This document shows, piece after piece, positions 61,324 to 64,000 of a stretch of DNA of 64,000 bases; positions within the stretch are counted from its first letter, which is position 1, and the number at the start of each line of letters is the position of its first letter. The DNA lies in assembly GCA_902782665.1 (NCBI GenBank), contig CACZOA010000063.1, positions 1-64,000 of the forward strand, read 5' to 3'. The notes beneath the pieces were generated by a model, which saw only the letters and a program-made list of their open reading frames with translations, did no database searches and was not told where the DNA came from. Both the position numbers and the translations under genes were made by a program. The DNA comes from an uncultured Bacteroidales bacterium (lineage in GTDB: Bacteria; Bacteroidota; Bacteroidia; Bacteroidales; Paludibacteraceae).

Positions 61324-62895
61324 ATGAAACACTTAAAGCTTTTTACGCCGGTCACAGCGATGTTGATCTTAGGAGCTTTGACTACATCATGTGGTAAGAA
61401 GTCCTTGAAAGATTCGCAGGAATCGAATGTAACCGGATGGAAGTACAACGACAAAGAAAACGGCGGTTATCAGGTAACCATCGGCTATGAACAGGATACA
61501 CCTATTGGTATGACTTTCATCCAGGGTGGTACTTTCACAATGGGTCGTGTTATTGAGGATGTATTAGGAGATTGGAATAACATTCCACGTCGTGTCACTG
61601 TAGCTTCGTTCTACATGGACCAATATGAGATTGCCAATGTAAACTGGCGTGAGTATTTGTATTGGATGTCAAATGTATTCCACAATACTCCAGAATTGAT
61701 TGAGAGAGCTCGCCCTGACACTTTGGTTTGGCGTGAGGAGTTGGCTTACAATGAGCCATATTTGGAGTATTACTTCACTCACGTGTCATACAACTACTAT
61801 CCAGTTGTAGGTGTGTCTTGGGAGCAGGCAAGCGATTTCTGTGTTTGGCGTTCTGACCGTGTAAACGAGAAGAGAATGGTTGACGCAGGAACAATCCAGT
61901 ATCCAGATTTCCAGGCATTGAAGGGAAATACTGATGCTAACGATATCGCACAGAATCAGGTATTTAGTACAGATAAGTACTTGATGAAGAGTGATTACAA
62001 GCCAACAGAAGGAAAGAAACAATTGAAGGACGTATATGGTAATGCAAGAAAGACTACAATGTCTGATGGTATCCTTCTTCCTAAGTATCGTCTCCCAACC
62101 GAGGCTGAGTGGGAGTACGCTGCATACGGTATTCTTTCTGTAGAGGGTGAGGAAAACTACGAGGAGAAGAAGATTTATCCTTGGTATGGTCACCAGATGC
62201 GTAACCCAGGTAAAGACAAGAAAGCTAACCGCGGTCAGATGTATGCTAACTACGTAAGAGGTCGTGGTGACTACATGGGTATCGGAGGTAACTTGAATGA
62301 CCACGCTACTATCACTTCTCCAGTTGACGCTTTCTGGCCAAATGAGTTCGGTCTATACAACATGGCTGGTAACGTTAACGAGTGGGTACTTGATGTATAT
62401 CGTGTATTGACTTCAGATGATGAGCAGGAATACAATCCATTCCGTGGTAACCAGTATGTAAGCCCTATCATGCAGGAGACAACTCTTGAGGATGGTACTT
62501 CAGCTAAGGTGCCTCAGATTGATAGCCTTGGTCGTGTGATCTTCGCAATCCCAGCTGATAAGGATACTGAGCTTGACAAGTACGCTCGTCTTGATGTAAG
62601 AAACTACAAGGATGGTGATGGCCAGAGTGCTCTTGACAGAAATCAGTGGACTGCAGTTGTTGATCCAGATATCGCAACTAAGAAGTTGTATGATCCAGAT
62701 GCTGGTACTGCTGTATCTAAGTTGACTTCTAACATCTCTAACACTACTCGTGTTTACAAGGGTGGTTCTTGGAAGGATCGTTCTTATTGGTTGAGCCCAG
62801 CTCAGAGACGTTATCTTGAGCAGTCTAAGTCTCGTAGCGACTTAGGTTTCCGTTGCGCAATGAGTAAGGTAGGTCCTGAGGATGACAACAGATAA
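61324..62895 (+). CDS. gldJ: GldJ-like lipoprotein of the T9SS/gliding machinery (SUMF1 fold)
   Basis: 523 residues. The signal MKHLKLFTPVTAMLILGALT ends with lipobox TSC at Cys23. From about residue 60 a formylglycine-generating-enzyme (SUMF1) fold follows: GMTFIQGGTFTMGRV, YYPVVGVSWEQASDFCVWRS, YRLPTEAEWEYAAYG, NVNEWVLDVY and a final GGSWKDRSYWLSPAQRR with SRSDLGFRCAMS. In Bacteroidota, GldJ and its paralogue GldK are outer-membrane lipoproteins needed for T9SS and gliding; they are thought to be structural, not enzymes. GldJ is called over GldK because murF follows directly, the arrangement known in Flavobacterium. It fits with the T9SS cargo in this window. Confidence 0.82.
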   Translation: MKHLKLFTPVTAMLILGALTTSCGKKSLKDSQESNVTGWKYNDKENGGYQVTIGYEQDTPIGMTFIQGGTFTMGRVIEDVLGDWNNIPRRVTVASFYMDQYEIANVNWREYLYWMSNVFHNTPELIERARPDTLVWREELAYNEPYLEYYFTHVSYNYYPVVGVSWEQASDFCVWRSDRVNEKRMVDAGTIQYPDFQALKGNTDANDIAQNQVFSTDKYLMKSDYKPTEGKKQLKDVYGNARKTTMSDGILLPKYRLPTEAEWEYAAYGILSVEGEENYEEKKIYPWYGHQMRNPGKDKKANRGQMYANYVRGRGDYMGIGGNLNDHATITSPVDAFWPNEFGLYNMAGNVNEWVLDVYRVLTSDDEQEYNPFRGNQYVSPIMQETTLEDGTSAKVPQIDSLGRVIFAIPADKDTELDKYARLDVRNYKDGDGQSALDRNQWTAVVDPDIATKKLYDPDAGTAVSKLTSNISNTTRVYKGGSWKDRSYWLSPAQRRYLEQSKSRSDLGFRCAMSKVGPEDDNR

Positions 62896-62915
62896 ACAGT
62901 AAGTTTATAAAAAAT

Positions 62916-62955
62916 AAAAAACGGAGCTTTCAATTTTTGGAGGCTTCGTTTTTTT
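62916..62955 (+). terminator. Rho-independent terminator after gldJ
   Basis: AAAAAACGGAGC (62916-62927) pairs with GCTTCGTTTTTT (62943-62954), including one G-T pair, with a T-tract following. Confidence 0.82.
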
Positions 62956-62983
62956 TAATAAATGGTAAAGTCAAAACAAAGAA

Positions 62984-64000
62984 ATGGATATCAAGTCAAT
63001 ATATTCACTTTTCATCCAATGTGATGGAGTTACTACTGATAGCAGAAAATGCTCTAAGGATTCTATGTTTATCGCTTTGAAGGGAGACAACTTCGATGGC
63101 AATGCCTTTGTTGAGAATGCGATAGAGTCAGGTAGTAAGTTCGCCCTAACTTGTGATGAACATCGTGCCAACAACAAAACAATATTCTATGTGCCTGATA
63201 CGTTGGCCGCTCTACAACAATTGGCATCTTACCATCGTCAGCAGATGAACGCTACTGTGATTGCTATCACAGGAACGAATGGTAAAACAACAACTAAGGA
63301 GTTGACTTCTGCGGTGATGAAGGCTAAGTATGGCGATGATGTCATCAATACTGAAGGAAATCTGAATAACCATATCGGTGTTCCGTTGACATTGCTCCGT
63401 ATCAAGTCTCACCATAAATATGCAATTGTGGAGATGGGTGCGAACCATCCCGGTGAAATCAAGACTTTGGCTGATATCGCATTGCCTGATTATGGCTTGA
63501 TCACTAACGTCGGTACTGCTCATATCCTTGGCTTCGGATCTTTTGAAGGTGTGATCAAAACCAAGTGCGAGTTGTACGATAATTTGAAGAAGAATAACGG
63601 AACGATTTTCGTCAACGGATCAAATCACAATATTTTCCCTAAGTCGGAGGGTGCAAAGAGAATCATTTATGGTGTTGATGGCTCTTCATTGAACGCCTCT
63701 GTTGAGTCGGCTGATCCATTTCTGAAGGTGAAGTTTGCTGACGGATCTTCTGCACAAACCAACCTGATCGGAGCATATAACCTAGAGAATGTGATGGCTG
63801 CGGCTTGTGTTGGTTCTCATTTTGGTGTCGAGATGCCTACGATTGTCGCTGCATTGGAAAAATATAAACCATCAAACAACCGCTCTCAGTTTATCTCTAC
63901 CGCGTCGAATAAACTAATTGTAGACGCTTACAATGCTAATCCGACAAGTATGAATGCCGCTCTTGAAAACTTTATTTCGTTGAAATCCGATTTTGAGAAG
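62984..64000 (+). CDS. murF: UDP-N-acetylmuramoyl-tripeptide--D-alanyl-D-alanine ligase, 3' end beyond window
   Basis: 339 codons visible with no stop; the family length is about 430-450, so roughly 100 residues are missing. It adds D-Ala-D-Ala to UDP-MurNAc-tripeptide, the last cytoplasmic step of peptidoglycan precursor synthesis. The N-terminal UDP-binding part has VTTDSRKCSKDSMFIALKGD. The ATP-binding P-loop is VIAITGTNGKTTTKEL near residue 93. The central domain has NTEGNLNNHIGVPLTLLRI, VEMGANHPGEI and NVGTAHILGFGS, and VDAYNANPTSM opens the C-terminal domain. The start ATG at 62984 lies just after the gldJ terminator; the terminator may be partly read through. Confidence 0.94.
   Translation, partial: MDIKSIYSLFIQCDGVTTDSRKCSKDSMFIALKGDNFDGNAFVENAIESGSKFALTCDEHRANNKTIFYVPDTLAALQQLASYHRQQMNATVIAITGTNGKTTTKELTSAVMKAKYGDDVINTEGNLNNHIGVPLTLLRIKSHHKYAIVEMGANHPGEIKTLADIALPDYGLITNVGTAHILGFGSFEGVIKTKCELYDNLKKNNGTIFVNGSNHNIFPKSEGAKRIIYGVDGSSLNASVESADPFLKVKFADGSSAQTNLIGAYNLENVMAAACVGSHFGVEMPTIVAALEKYKPSNNRSQFISTASNKLIVDAYNANPTSMNAALENFISLKSDFEK

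Overview
The window is chromosomal DNA from a member of the Bacteroidota, most likely the order Bacteroidales. The evidence: nearly every gene lacks a Shine-Dalgarno sequence; many genes are preceded by the Bacteroidota -7 element TAnnTTTG; several secreted enzymes end in type IX secretion (T9SS) sorting domains of type A and type B; a GldJ-like lipoprotein lies directly before murF; SecA is about 1,100 residues; and the typical Bacteroidota small lipoproteins are present. No phage, plasmid, insertion sequence, CRISPR array or rRNA operon was found, so this is a core-genome segment with an embedded carbohydrate-degradation region.

Layout. 1-4690: a partial unknown gene, a secreted GH43 exo-galactanase-like enzyme (minus strand) and an unknown lipoprotein. 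4815-8985: a MATE transporter fused to a cytidylate-kinase-like domain, rimM, a NodB-type deacetylase lipoprotein and a C_GCAxxG_C_C redox protein. 9095-21157: housekeeping genes secA, lgt, nfo, a phosphohexomutase, lysS, gpsA, a small secreted protein and pgi. 21271-23122: two unknown lipoproteins. 23335-31211: three secreted enzymes (PL11 rhamnogalacturonan lyase, GH43 with two carbohydrate-binding modules, GH141-like beta-helix enzyme), all with C-terminal T9SS-like sorting regions and no SusC/SusD pair. 31406-40850: an AAA_14/DUF4143 ATPase, then a 2,683-residue secreted protein with an N-terminal GH8-like domain, DUF11-like and Ig-like modules and a T9SS type B C-terminus. 40948-42306: a KpsF/GutQ-type sugar isomerase, two identical tRNA-Glu genes and rpsT. 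42719-48806: a probable operon of a Rid-family protein, the CcsBA cytochrome c synthase, a FeoA-FeoB fusion and a 47-residue Cys-rich FeoB-associated membrane peptide. 49072-55275: secreted and lipoprotein unknowns, an ABM-domain protein, a DUF805 membrane protein, PBP4 and a HisIE whose HisI half has lost its catalytic residues. 55363-64000: topA diverging from an Xaa-Pro aminopeptidase, a thioredoxin-fold exported protein, gldJ and the 5' part of murF.

Functionally, the secreted enzymes point to an organism that attacks plant cell-wall pectin (rhamnogalacturonan and its arabinan/galactan side chains) with T9SS-exported multimodular enzymes. The GldJ homologue near the right edge belongs to the T9SS/gliding machinery that such enzymes need. 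FeoAB next to a cytochrome c synthase links iron import to heme protein maturation.

The most unusual signals are the dispersed intergenic hairpin repeats. At least four families are visible, two with compensatory stem changes, and one has inserted in frame inside ccsBA. Other notable points are the degenerate HisI domain, the MATE-kinase fusion, the GH8-like giant protein, and 33-bp repeats that iterate the -33 promoter region of the ATPase gene. I see no convincing wholly new defence or mobile system here.
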